Assembly (NCBI RefSeq): GCF_026343125.1
Contig: NZ_JAPEMB010000001.1
Location: forward strand, 1,612,001-1,676,000
From: Streptomyces sp. NBC_00094
GTDB taxonomy: Bacteria; Actinomycetota; Actinomycetes; Streptomycetales; Streptomycetaceae
Direction: 5' to 3'
DNA: 64,000 nt
The position numbers were made by a program, and so were the translations under genes. Positions 34,672 through 43,163 of the stretch are shown here, piece after piece; positions within the stretch are counted from its first letter, which is position 1; the number at the start of each line of letters is the position of its first letter. A model generated the notes under the pieces. It searched no databases. It saw nothing but the letters and a program-made list of their open reading frames with translations, and was not told where the DNA came from.

Positions 34672-35480
34672 CCGGGGCCGAGGGGGCGAGGGTCCCCCGA
34701 GGGGTGCCCATCCTCATGTACCACGCCGTCGGCCGGGATCCCGCTCCCGCCACCCGGGGGCTCTCCGTCACCCCCGAGGCCTTCGCCGACCAGATGGCGG
34801 TGGTGGCCGAGCGCGGGTTCACCCCGCTGACGACCGCGGCGCTCGCCGCCGCCTGGCGCACCGGCGGTCCACTGCCCGAACGGCCGCTCCTCATCACCTT
34901 CGACGACGGCTACGAGGGCGTGCACCGCCACGCGCTCCCCGTGCTCTCCGAGCACTCCTTCGCGAGCACCGTCTTCGTCTCCACCGGCTGGCTGCGCGGC
35001 AAGCACGACGAGGGCGGCGCGCTCGACACCATGCTCGACTGGGGTCAGGTGCGCGAACTGGCCGACGCGGGCACGGAGATCGGCGGTCACAGCCACACCC
35101 ACCCGCAGCTCGACCAGCTCGACGCGCGTCGGCTGCGCTTCGAGACGCTGCGCTGCCGCGAGATCGTGGGCGAGGAGCTCGGGAGCGCCCCGGTCTCCTT
35201 CGCCTACCCGTACGGGTACTCCAGCCGCCGGGTCCGGCGGACGGTCCGCGAGGCCGGCTTCGCCCAGGCGCTCGCCGTCGGGAACGCGCTGGCCTGCCGC
35301 TGTCAGGGGCCGTACGCCCTGGAGCGCGTCACCGTGCGCCGGTCGACGGGGATCAAGGAGTTCACCCGGCTCGTGGAGGGCCGGGCGATCGTGCGGAACT
35401 TCGCGGTCGACCGGACCGTGACGAAGGGGTACGCGATCGTGCGGCGCGCCCGGGGTACCGTGCGGGGCCACTGGATCTGA
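34668..35480 (+). CDS. polysaccharide deacetylase (NodB homology)
   Basis: A 270-residue carbohydrate esterase 4 protein starting at GTG inside the upstream stop. Motif 1 TFDDGYEG, motif 2 HSHTHP and motif 3 FAYPYGYSSRRVRR are present; MYHAVG precedes them. The family removes N-acetyl groups from glycans using Zn. No signal peptide is seen, so it may act on a cytoplasmic lipid-linked or nascent glycan. With two coupled glycosyltransferases it forms a likely surface-polysaccharide operon. Confidence 0.9.
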   Translation: MTGAEGARVPRGVPILMYHAVGRDPAPATRGLSVTPEAFADQMAVVAERGFTPLTTAALAAAWRTGGPLPERPLLITFDDGYEGVHRHALPVLSEHSFASTVFVSTGWLRGKHDEGGALDTMLDWGQVRELADAGTEIGGHSHTHPQLDQLDARRLRFETLRCREIVGEELGSAPVSFAYPYGYSSRRVRRTVREAGFAQALAVGNALACRCQGPYALERVTVRRSTGIKEFTRLVEGRAIVRNFAVDRTVTKGYAIVRRARGTVRGHWI

Positions 35481-35562
35481 CGTACCGCCGTACCGGCGGC
35501 CGGGGGAACGTCCCGTTCAAAACACGGTGCACGGAATGCCCGGTTGCCGGATCATGGGCGCC

Positions 35563-36672
35563 ATGTCCGACACCCCACCGGTACCGTCCGAACCGCAGCG
35601 ATCGCTGCCGATCAGGCTCAACCTCGACGACAGCGACTCGCCGGCGGATGTCGTCGACGCGCTGTTCCTCGGCCGCTTCGCGACCGGCGAGCAGCCCCAC
35701 TCCCACAGCACCACCCTGGACCGGGTCAAGCCGGAGGCGACGCTCCTCCCGGCGGGCGCGCGAGTGCTGCGGGCCGCGAAGGACGACGACCGCAGCGCCG
35801 TACTCGCCGAGGGCGAGGGGTGGACGCTGCTGATCTCCCGCTGGAACCGGGGCGCGGACGTCACGGTCACGGCCTCGGAGGCCGAGCTCGCGGAGCGTGT
35901 CCTGAAGGAGGCGACCGACGGAGCGAAGGACGAACCGGAGCCGCAGCCCGAGAACGTGACGATGGGGTTCTGGTACGTGTCGCCGCGGCGCGGACCGCAC
36001 CGGACGACCCGCCAGATCAGCGCCGGGACGTGGGAGGAGGTGCGCCCCAACTACTCGGCGCCCGTGGCCGATTCGATGGACCGGCTGATGAAGGTCACGC
36101 CCGAGTCCATCGCCGGCCGGCTCCTGCTGCTGCACGGGCCGCCGGGGACGGGCAAGACGTCGGCGCTGCGGACCCTGGCCCGGTCCTGGCGCGAGTGGTG
36201 CCAGGTCGACTGCGTCCTGGACCCGGAGCGGCTGTTCAACGACGTCGGCTATCTGATGGACATCGCCATCGGGGAGGACGAGGGCACGGCGAAGGGCCGC
36301 TGGCGGCTGCTGCTGCTCGAGGACTGCGACGAGCTGATCCGCGGCGAGGCGAAGCACACGGCGGGGCAGGCGCTTTCGCGGCTGCTCAACCTGACGGACG
36401 GTCTTCTCGGGCAGGGGCGCAACGTGCTCGTGGGGGTCACCACCAACGAGGACCTGGAGCGGCTCCACCCGGCCGTGGTCCGCCCGGGCCGTTGCCTGGC
36501 CCGTATCGAGGTCGGACCGCTGACCCGGGCGGAGTCGGTGTCCTGGCTGGGCCGCGAGGAGGACGTGCCGCGCGAGGGCGCGACGCTGGCGGAGCTGTTC
36601 GCGCTGCGCCGCGGCACGCCCCCGGCGGACTTCCCCGAGCCCCGTACGGCGGGGGCGGGGCTCTACCTGTAG
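35563..36672 (+). CDS. AAA family ATPase (DUF5925-type)
   Basis: A 369-residue ATPase. An N-terminal domain of about 160 residues (SLPIRLNLDDSDSPADVVDALFLGRFATG) precedes a AAA module with Walker A LLHGPPGTGKTSALRTL, Walker B RLLLLEDCDELI, sensor NVLVGVTTNEDL and arginine-finger region AVVRPGRCLARIEV. The fold is that of AAA ATPases acting as monomers in a ring; its client is unknown. The start is uncertain: ATG at 35554 and 35563 are both in frame and neither has a clear ribosome site. Well conserved in form; not in an evident operon. Confidence 0.85.
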   Translation: MSDTPPVPSEPQRSLPIRLNLDDSDSPADVVDALFLGRFATGEQPHSHSTTLDRVKPEATLLPAGARVLRAAKDDDRSAVLAEGEGWTLLISRWNRGADVTVTASEAELAERVLKEATDGAKDEPEPQPENVTMGFWYVSPRRGPHRTTRQISAGTWEEVRPNYSAPVADSMDRLMKVTPESIAGRLLLLHGPPGTGKTSALRTLARSWREWCQVDCVLDPERLFNDVGYLMDIAIGEDEGTAKGRWRLLLLEDCDELIRGEAKHTAGQALSRLLNLTDGLLGQGRNVLVGVTTNEDLERLHPAVVRPGRCLARIEVGPLTRAESVSWLGREEDVPREGATLAELFALRRGTPPADFPEPRTAGAGLYL

Positions 36673-36684
36673 AAGGCGGTCCGG

Positions 36685-37059
36685 TCAGTCGTCGTAGGCC
36701 GCTCGGAGCGCCTCGCTCAGCGCCGCCTCCGCCGCCTCGCGGCTGAGGCCGAGGCGGTGGGCCTCCTCGGCGTACTGGGCGGCGGCGGTGGCGGCCCGGC
36801 GGGTAGCCGCGTCGCCCGCCGCCGCGACGAAGGTGCCGTGACGTCCGCGCGTCTCGATCACCCCGTCCGACTCCAGCGCCTTGTACGCCTTGGCGACGGT
36901 GTTCGCGGCGAGGCCCAGCTGCTCCGCGAGCCCCCGTACCGTCGGCAGTTTGTATCCGACCGGCAGTCTGCCCGACCGGGCCCGCTCCGAGATCTGGGCA
37001 CGCAACTGTTCGTACGGAGCGGTGGTGGATTCGTGGTCCACGGCGATGGTGAGTGTCAC
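36685..37059 (-). CDS. short GntR family regulator (YtrA-like)
   Basis: A 124-residue regulator starting at GTG with GGAGGG immediately upstream (tight spacing). The GntR winged HTH fills residues 15-80 (APYEQLRAQISERARSGRLPVGYKLPTVRGLAEQLGLAANTVAKAYKALE); only a short helical C-terminus follows, typical of the YtrA subfamily. Such regulators usually control ABC transporters, but none is adjacent; the neighbouring GNAT gene is divergent. Confidence 0.9.
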   Translation of the reverse strand: MTLTIAVDHESTTAPYEQLRAQISERARSGRLPVGYKLPTVRGLAEQLGLAANTVAKAYKALESDGVIETRGRHGTFVAAAGDAATRRAATAAAQYAEEAHRLGLSREAAEAALSEALRAAYDD

Positions 37060-37133
37060 CCCTCCGATTCTGCCCCCACCCCACCGGAAAATGGGAGGCG
37101 GCGGCGCACCATCCGCCCGTAGCGTGCGGACAC

Positions 37134-38057
37134 ATGACTGTGATCGTCCGTGATGTACGGCCCGAGGATGCCGAGGGTTTCGCCCGGGTCCGCCGCGCCG
37201 CCGTCCCCTTCATGCTCGCCACCGCCGAGCAGCTCGTGTTCGACTGGGCGCGCGCCCACCCCGACAGCCACGAGCGGCCGCTGGTCGCGGTGACCGAGGA
37301 CGGCGAGATCATCGGGACGGTCCAGCAGCGAATCGCCCACGACGCGCCGGAGCCGGGGATCGGCTCCGTCAACGTGTACGTGCATCCCGCGCACCAGCGG
37401 CGCGGTGCCGGGGCGGCGCTGCTGCGCGCCGCCGAGGAGCACCTCGCGGAGCAGGGCGCGCGGACCCTGTACAGCTGGGTCATGGACACGCCGGAGGATC
37501 GCGCGTGGGCCGAGCGGCGGGGCTACGCGCCGAGCCGTTCCGCGCACTTCCTCCGCCTCGACCTGACGACGGCCGGACTGCCGCCGCTCCAGGAGCCGCC
37601 GGCCGGTGTCGAACTGCTGCCGGCCGAGGACTTCGCGGCCGATCCGCGGCCGATCTTCGAGCTGGACGCGGTGACGACCGCCGACGAGCCGGGTGACGTG
37701 GGGGCCTCGCTGGACGACTACGCGCACTGGCGGGAGACCACCTGGAACCATCCCCTCCACGACCGGGCGCTGACGACGGTCGCCGTGGTGGACGGGGTGC
37801 CCGCCGCGTTCAGCGCGGCGCAGACGGACGGTCTGGGCCGGTACAACTCGGGAATGACGGGCACGGCCCCCGCCTTCCGCGGCCGCGGGCTCGCGAAGCT
37901 CGCCAAGAACGCGTCCCTGCACCGGGCCCGTGCGGCGGGTTGCGTGGAGGCGTTCACCAGCAACGACGCCGGCAACGAACCGATGCTGGCGATCAACAAG
38001 TGGTTCGGCTACGAGATCGGCGCGGTGGAGGTACGGCATGTCCGGACGATCGGTTGA
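37134..38057 (+). CDS. GNAT family N-acetyltransferase (tandem GNAT)
   Basis: A 307-residue protein with two GNAT-like halves. The first has the acetyl-CoA loop HPAHQRRGAGAALLRAAEEHL near residue 84; the second has APAFRGRGLAKLAKNASLHRARAAG near 240. The layout resembles mycothiol-synthase-like and other double-GNAT proteins of Streptomyces; acceptor unknown. The ATG at 37134 has no Shine-Dalgarno, and a TAGCGT sits 7 bases upstream, so a leaderless message is likely. The last 20 bp overlap the DUF402 gene. Confidence 0.9.
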   Translation: MTVIVRDVRPEDAEGFARVRRAAVPFMLATAEQLVFDWARAHPDSHERPLVAVTEDGEIIGTVQQRIAHDAPEPGIGSVNVYVHPAHQRRGAGAALLRAAEEHLAEQGARTLYSWVMDTPEDRAWAERRGYAPSRSAHFLRLDLTTAGLPPLQEPPAGVELLPAEDFAADPRPIFELDAVTTADEPGDVGASLDDYAHWRETTWNHPLHDRALTTVAVVDGVPAAFSAAQTDGLGRYNSGMTGTAPAFRGRGLAKLAKNASLHRARAAGCVEAFTSNDAGNEPMLAINKWFGYEIGAVEVRHVRTIG

Positions 38058-38517
38058 GATCACCCTGGTGAAGGCGGGCCGGACGAAGATCCGGTATCCG
38101 GCCGAGGTCCTCACGGAGGAGGGCGGCCGGCTCTCGGTCCGTGCCCCGTGGGCGGCGGAGGGGGTACGGGACTTCGGCTTCGTCCGGTTCGAGCCGGGTG
38201 ACGTCTTCGTGGAGCACTTCTGGCGCGACCGCTGGTACACGGTCAAGGAGGTGTGGTCCGCCGACGGCGCCCTCAAGGGCTGGTACTGCGACATCACCCG
38301 GCCGGCCGAGATCGACGGCTCGGGAGTGGTGGTCGAGGACCTGGACCTGGACCTGTGGGTGTCGGCGGACGGCAGCGAGGTGCTGCGGCTCGACGAGGAC
38401 GAGTTCGCGGCGAGCGGCCTCGCCACCTCCGACCCGGAGGCGGCGGTGCGCGCCGTCGTGGCCCTCGACGAGCTCGAAGTGCTCGGCCGTGAGGGCCTGA
38501 TCGACCTGCTGGGCTGA
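38038..38517 (+). CDS. DUF402 domain protein
   Basis: A 159-residue protein with the DUF402 core: EHFWRDRWYTVKEVWSADG, then WYCDITRPAEI and VVVEDLDLDLWVSADG, then LDEDEF. DUF402 members such as FomD and bacterial nucleoside di/triphosphatases hydrolyse nucleotide phosphate bonds using divalent metal. Its ATG lies inside the 3' end of the GNAT gene (20-bp overlap, different frame), implying coupling. Substrate not predicted. Confidence 0.85.
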   Translation: MSGRSVEITLVKAGRTKIRYPAEVLTEEGGRLSVRAPWAAEGVRDFGFVRFEPGDVFVEHFWRDRWYTVKEVWSADGALKGWYCDITRPAEIDGSGVVVEDLDLDLWVSADGSEVLRLDEDEFAASGLATSDPEAAVRAVVALDELEVLGREGLIDLLG

Positions 38518-38565
38518 TGCCGGCCGGCTGGGAGGTATCCCCCTGGTGAAGCTCGGGGGTATCTC

Positions 38566-38994
38566 CTAGTGCAGCTCGACGTCCGACTTCTCCAGGGCGA
38601 GGAAGCCGGGTGTCGGCAGGCCCATCTCGCCGGCCGTGAGCTGCATGAGGGTGGCGTCGACGCGGGCGGCGCCCGGCTGGTAGGCGGGGTCCTTCACGAC
38701 GGAGGTGTTGACCCACTCGTGGACCTGCCCGTCGCAGACGGCCCGGGTGCCGCCGATCCCGGCGGAACGGTTTCCCTGGACGAGGGTGGAGCTGACGAGG
38801 ACGGGGCCCGCGCTGTCGTCGACGCAGCGGTAGGTGCCGGAGACGGTGACGGTGCCGTCGGCGCCGATGGTCCCGTGGCCGTCGACGGAGAGGCCGTCGG
38901 CCCCTCCCGCGTGGGCCAGGGGGGCGACGGCGAGCGGGGCGGCGACGACGGCGGCGAGCAGGGCGCCTGCGGCGAGGGCGGTACGGACGCGCAT
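38566..38994 (-). CDS. secreted DUF6299-type protein
   Basis: A 142-residue exported protein with signal peptide ending PLAHA-GGADG. The mature domain reads LSVDGHGTIGADGTVTVSGTYRC...SSTLVQG...CDGQVHEW, an Ig-like beta fold typical of DUF6299, with two cysteines probably bridged. AAGGGA lies 9 bases before the ATG. Function unknown. A run of nine G (39017-39025) sits in its leader region. Confidence 0.85.
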   Translation of the reverse strand: MRVRTALAAGALLAAVVAAPLAVAPLAHAGGADGLSVDGHGTIGADGTVTVSGTYRCVDDSAGPVLVSSTLVQGNRSAGIGGTRAVCDGQVHEWVNTSVVKDPAYQPGAARVDATLMQLTAGEMGLPTPGFLALEKSDVELH

Positions 38995-39075
38995 GAGCGG
39001 GGTCCCTTCGGGATGTGGGGGGGGGATGGTGCTGCCCGCCAGGGATACCGGATCAAGCCGCCGGATGTCCGAAAC

Positions 39076-39219
39076 TCACCCCATCGGGGGCGAGTTGAGG
39101 CGCTTTCGGTAGTGGATACGATCGTACGGTCCGTCCGCGCGGCGCTCGACGACCTCGCACACGGCCTTCACCGCGGGCACGTCGGCGGTGACCGCCGGAC
39201 GGATCAGAACGTCTGTCAT
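39076..39219 (-). CDS. 47-aa ORF coupled to tctA, possible GNAT remnant
   Basis: The ATG overlaps the tctA stop (ATGA). The peptide [20 protein letters not shown] looks like the first strand and helix of a GNAT acetyltransferase, then ends after about 27 more residues ([14 protein letters not shown]) instead of continuing. Either a decayed gene or a small protein; the coupling argues it is at least translated. Confidence 0.4.
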   Translation of the reverse strand: MTDVLIRPAVTADVPAVKAVCEVVERRADGPYDRIHYRKRLNSPPMG

Positions 39220-40712
39220 ACCGTCACGTGACGACGGCGGATGATCACCTTCCTCAGCAGCGGCCAGGCGAGCAGGAGCACGACGACGACGTACACGGTG
39301 ACGGAGAACGGGGTGTTCACCAGCCCCGTCAGGGAGCCGTCGCTGATCTGGAGGGCACGGCGGAGCTGCTGTTCGGCGGCCGGGCCGAGGATGACGCCGA
39401 TGACGGCCGGCAGGACCGGGAGTCCGTACCGCCGCATCCCGAGGCCGATGAGGCCGATCACCAGCAGGACGACCAGGTCCAGCGCCTCGCCGCCCACCGC
39501 GTACGCGCCGACGGCGGCGAAGAAGAGGATGCCGGCGTAGAGGTACGGGCGCGGGATGCGCAGCAGCTTGGCCCAGACGGGCGCGAGCGGCAGGTTGAGG
39601 GCGAGCAGCAGCACCATGCCGACGAAGAGCGAGGCGATCAGGCCCCAGACCAGCTCGGGTTCCCGCTCGAACAGCAGGGGGCCGGGCTGGATGCCGTACT
39701 GCTGGAAGGCGGCGAGCATCACGGCGGCGACGGCGGTGGTGGGCAGGCCGAGGGTGAGCATCGAGACGAGGGTGCCGGCCGCGGAGGCGGAGGCCGCCGA
39801 CTCGGGTCCGGCGACGCCCTCGATGGCGCCCTTGCCGAACTGTTCCCTGTGCTTCGAGAGCCGCTTCTCCGTGACGTACGAGAGGAAGGTCGGGATCTCG
39901 GCGCCGCCGGCCGGGATGGCGCCGAGCGGGAAGCCGATCAGCGGGCCGCGCAGCCAGGACTTCCAGGTCCGCTTCACGTCGTCCCTGTCCAGCCACGGCC
40001 GTCCGACGGGGATGGCGTCGCCCGCGGTGCGCCGCAGGTGCGCGGCGACCCACAGGGCCTCGCCGATCGCGAAGAGGCCGACCGCGACGATGACGACGTC
40101 GACGCCGTCGGCGAGCTGGAGGGAGCCGAAGGTGAGCCGCTGCTGGCCGGTCAGCTGGTCGAGGCCGACCAGGCCGATCGTGAGGCCGATGAGGAGGGAG
40201 GCGAGACCGCGGATGCGGGAGGAGCCGAGGACCGAGGTCACCGCGATGAAGGCGAGGACCATCAGGGCGAAGTAGTCCGGGGCACCGATGTCGACGGCGA
40301 GGGCGGCGACGGTCGGGGCGAGGACGACGAGCAGGATCGTGCCGATCATGCCGCCGGCGAAGTGACCGATGGCGGCCGCGGCGAGCGCCTGCGCGCCCCG
40401 GCCCGCCTTCGCCATCGGATTGCCCTCGATGGCGGCGACGACGGCGGCGCTCTCGCCGGGGGTGTTGAGCAGGATCGAGGTGGTGGAGCCGCCGAACATG
40501 GCGCCGTAGTAGATCCCGGCGAACATGATGAAGGCGCCGGTCGGTTCGAGTCCGTACGTCACCGGGAGCAGCAGGGCGACGGCCATGGCGGGGCCGATGC
40601 CGGGCAGGACGCCGATGGCGGTGCCGAGGAGCACGCCGACGGCGGCCCACAGCAGGTTCATCGGGGTGAGGGCGGTCCCGAACCCGTCCATGAGGGAGTA
40701 CAGGGAATCCAT
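39216..40712 (-). CDS. tctA: tripartite tricarboxylate transporter, large permease TctA
   Basis: A 498-residue membrane protein with about 12 helices. TctA signatures are [26 protein letters not shown] and [24 protein letters not shown] near the N-terminus, and [19 protein letters not shown] with [13 protein letters not shown] in the second half. It forms the main channel of a TTT importer for citrate or similar acids. It starts 3 bp after the tctB stop; third gene of tctCBA. Confidence 0.94.
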   Translation of the reverse strand: MDSLYSLMDGFGTALTPMNLLWAAVGVLLGTAIGVLPGIGPAMAVALLLPVTYGLEPTGAFIMFAGIYYGAMFGGSTTSILLNTPGESAAVVAAIEGNPMAKAGRGAQALAAAAIGHFAGGMIGTILLVVLAPTVAALAVDIGAPDYFALMVLAFIAVTSVLGSSRIRGLASLLIGLTIGLVGLDQLTGQQRLTFGSLQLADGVDVVIVAVGLFAIGEALWVAAHLRRTAGDAIPVGRPWLDRDDVKRTWKSWLRGPLIGFPLGAIPAGGAEIPTFLSYVTEKRLSKHREQFGKGAIEGVAGPESAASASAAGTLVSMLTLGLPTTAVAAVMLAAFQQYGIQPGPLLFEREPELVWGLIASLFVGMVLLLALNLPLAPVWAKLLRIPRPYLYAGILFFAAVGAYAVGGEALDLVVLLVIGLIGLGMRRYGLPVLPAVIGVILGPAAEQQLRRALQISDGSLTGLVNTPFSVTVYVVVVLLLAWPLLRKVIIRRRHVTV

Positions 40713-40715
40713 GGA

Positions 40716-41237
40716 TCAGATCACTCCCATCAGCGGGCCGCCGGGCAGCGGGACGCCGAGCAGCTTGTCGAAGACGCCGTAGGTGAAGAGCGAGAGGGCG
40801 GCCGCGATCAGCGGGTCGCGGTGGAGGTGGCGGCTGCCGAGGGCGTAGGCCGCTCCCCAGAAGAGGAGGGCGCCGGCGACGGGGAAGCCGAGGGGGCCGA
40901 TGAGGACGGCGAAGGCGAGGAAGACGCCGGCGAGGAGGAGGACGGTGCGCCAGTCGGCGGGCTCGGACAGGTCGACGTCCTCGCCGGCCTCGGCCTCGCC
41001 GCGGCCGCCGCGCAGGACGTCGACGGTGAGGAGGACGGCGACGACGAGGAGGCCGCAGCCGACGACGAGGGGGACGGTGGCGGGGCCGACGGGGCCGCGC
41101 CCGGTGACGTCGGCGTCGAGGGTGAGGGCGTCGGTGAGGACGAGGACGCCGAGGAGGAAGAGGAGGACGCCGACGCCCAGCTCGGAGCGCTCGCGCAGCC
41201 AGTTCTTCACCGTGGTCTTCGCGGGGGTCGCGGTCAC
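40716..41237 (-). CDS. tctB: tripartite tricarboxylate transporter, small permease TctB
   Basis: A 173-residue protein starting at GTG that overlaps the tctC stop (GTGA). Four TM helices are visible: LGVGVLLFLLGVLVLTDAL, VGPATVPLVVGCGLLVVAVLL, TVLLLAGVFLAFAVLIGPLGF and LIAAALSLFTYGVFDKLL. An acidic loop (GEAEAGEDVDLSE) lies between helices 2 and 3. It is the poorly conserved small subunit that pairs with TctA. The frame is open far upstream but the TctB-like part begins here. Confidence 0.9.
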   Translation of the reverse strand: MTATPAKTTVKNWLRERSELGVGVLLFLLGVLVLTDALTLDADVTGRGPVGPATVPLVVGCGLLVVAVLLTVDVLRGGRGEAEAGEDVDLSEPADWRTVLLLAGVFLAFAVLIGPLGFPVAGALLFWGAAYALGSRHLHRDPLIAAALSLFTYGVFDKLLGVPLPGGPLMGVI

Positions 41238-42217
41238 AGGCCCAGCTCCTTGAGGACGGAGCCGACGCGGCGGTCCTGCGCGGTGAGGAAGGCGCCGAAC
41301 TCCTCGCCCGGCAGGAAGGCGTCGTTCCAGCCGTGGGTCTTCAGGGACTCGCGCCACTGCGGCGAGCCGTGCAGCTCGGTGACGAGGTCGACGAGCTTCT
41401 CGCGTTCGGCGTCGGAGAGGCCGGGTGGGGCGACGATGCCGCGCCAGTTGGTGAACTCGGTGTCGAGGCCGGCCTCGCGGAGCGTGGGGGCGTCGAGGCC
41501 GGGGACCCGCTTCGGGCCGGTGACGGCGAGGAGGCGCAGTTCGCCCGCCTTGATCTGGTCGAGGTACTCGCCGACGCCGGAGACGCCGAAGCCGACCTTG
41601 TTGCCGAGGATGGAGGCGAGGAGCTCGCCGCCGCCGTCGAAGGGGACGTAGTTGACGTCCTTGGGGGCGATCCCGGCGGCCTGGGCCATCAGCATCGGGG
41701 CGAGGTGGTCGGGCCCGCCGGGCGAGGAACCGCCGCCGACGGGCAGCTTGCCGGGATCCTCCTTCCAGGCGCCGAGGAGCTCCTGGATCGTCTTGTACGG
41801 GGAGTCCTTGCCGACCACGACGATGTCCTGCTCCTCGGTGAGCCGGGCGATCGGGGTGGTGTCGGCGAGGGTCCTGGGGGTCTTGTTGGTGTGGACGGCG
41901 CCGACGACGCCGAGGCCCATGGACATGGCGAGGCGGCCGTTGCCGCGCTCGCCGACGAGCCGGGTGAGGCCGACGGTGCCGCCCGCGCCGGGCAGGTTGA
42001 AGACCTCGATGTCGCCGGTGAGGCCGGCTTCCTCGGCGTTCTTGGCGGCGGTACGGGCGGTGATGTCGTATCCGCCGCCGGGGGTGTTGGGGACCATGAA
42101 GCGCAGGCCGGGTATCTGCGTGCCGGTGTCGGAGCCGCTGCCGGTGGTGAGCAGCGGGGGTCCCACGAGGACCAGCAGCGCCGACCCGAGGAGAGCGAGG
42201 GGGGTGCGCAGACGCAC
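41234..42217 (-). CDS. tctC: tricarboxylate-binding protein TctC
   Basis: A 327-residue periplasmic-type binding protein (Bug/TctC family) with a signal sequence (LALLGSALLVLVGPPLL) beginning at GTG. The mature part has LRFMVPNTPGGGYDITAR, VFNLPGAGGTVGLTRL, DHLAPMLMAQAAG and ELRLLAVTGPKRVPGLDAPTLREAGLD, all typical. No cysteine lipobox is evident, so it may stay anchored by its signal. It captures carboxylates and delivers them to TctAB. Divergent from the response regulator with a 133-bp shared promoter region. Confidence 0.92.
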   Translation of the reverse strand: MRLRTPLALLGSALLVLVGPPLLTTGSGSDTGTQIPGLRFMVPNTPGGGYDITARTAAKNAEEAGLTGDIEVFNLPGAGGTVGLTRLVGERGNGRLAMSMGLGVVGAVHTNKTPRTLADTTPIARLTEEQDIVVVGKDSPYKTIQELLGAWKEDPGKLPVGGGSSPGGPDHLAPMLMAQAAGIAPKDVNYVPFDGGGELLASILGNKVGFGVSGVGEYLDQIKAGELRLLAVTGPKRVPGLDAPTLREAGLDTEFTNWRGIVAPPGLSDAEREKLVDLVTELHGSPQWRESLKTHGWNDAFLPGEEFGAFLTAQDRRVGSVLKELGL

Positions 42218-42315
42218 GTGTGCCGCCTCTCAGGAAGGAGGGAAAGGGGAGTGTGAGGTGGCCCACATGTTGCCGGTACGTGAAGAAGCTGTCTCTCTTC
42301 CGCAATCAATGGACG

Positions 42316-42344
42316 TTGTGGTCGTTGTGGTCGGGACCTAGCGT
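42316..42344 (+). promoter_or_regulatory. promoter of the response regulator, leaderless
   Basis: -35 TTGTGG (42316-42321), 17-bp spacing, -10 TAGCGT (42339-42344). The GTG start is only 7 bases after the -10, so transcription should begin at or near the start codon; no Shine-Dalgarno exists. Confidence 0.55.
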
Positions 42345-42350
42345 GTCGGC

Positions 42351-43019
42351 GTGACGAATGTGCTGGTGGTGGACGACGACTTCATGGTCGCCAAGCTGCA
42401 CTGCCGCTATGTGTCGGCGGTGGAGGGCTTCTCGGTGTCCGGGGTCGCCCACAACGGGGCCGAGGCGCTGCGCGCGGCCGAGCGGCTCCGGCCCGACCTG
42501 GTCCTGCTCGACGTCTTCCTGCCGGACATGGACGGCATCCGGGTGCTGCGGGAGCTGCGGTCCGCCGGCCTGGGCATGGACGCGCTCTTCATCACGGCGG
42601 CGCGGGACGTGGGCACGATCCGCTCGGCGCTGCGCGCCGGGGCACTGCACTATCTGATCAAGCCGTTCAGCCAGGCGGCGCTGCACGAGCAGCTGCGCCA
42701 CGTCGCCTCGCTGCGCAGCCGCCTGGACGCCCTCGACGAGGCTCGTCAGGAGGACGTGGACCAGATCTTCGGCACCCGTCCCCGAGGCTCCCGCGAACTC
42801 CCGAAGGGCCTCGCCGCCCACACGGCCGACCTGGTCGAGTCGATCCTCCGCACCCATCCGGAGGGCCTCTCTGCCACGGAGTGCGCGGAGGCGGGCTCCC
42901 TGTCCCGCGTGAGCGCCCGCCGCTACCTGGAGTACTTCGCGCAGACGGGCCGCGCGGAGATCACCCTGCGCTACGGGGGCACGGGGCGCCCGGAACGGCG
43001 CTACCGGCGCTTGGGCTGA
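42351..43019 (+). CDS. response regulator, CitB/DctR family
   Basis: A 222-residue regulator. The receiver domain has DDDF acidic residues at the start, the phospho-acceptor Asp in LVLLDVFLPDMDG (about residue 54), Thr in FITAARD and Lys in YLIKPFS. The C-terminal HTH (LSATECAEAGSLSRVSARRYLEYFAQTGRAEI) is of the CitB type. It should activate the divergent tctCBA operon on sensing a carboxylate, but no sensor kinase gene is adjacent on either side, which is unusual. Leaderless GTG start. Confidence 0.9.
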   Translation: MTNVLVVDDDFMVAKLHCRYVSAVEGFSVSGVAHNGAEALRAAERLRPDLVLLDVFLPDMDGIRVLRELRSAGLGMDALFITAARDVGTIRSALRAGALHYLIKPFSQAALHEQLRHVASLRSRLDALDEARQEDVDQIFGTRPRGSRELPKGLAAHTADLVESILRTHPEGLSATECAEAGSLSRVSARRYLEYFAQTGRAEITLRYGGTGRPERRYRRLG

Positions 43020-43163
43020 GGTTCCTCAGGCGCTGCTTACCTCCACCTTAAAGCGGTCCTAAGGATCGTCATCTCCCCGTCTCCACAAGCTTTTTCACGG
43101 TTCCGGGCGGCTAGCTTTCCGGGTAACCCCCCACACCCACCCTCGTGAAGGAGCTGTCCCCCC

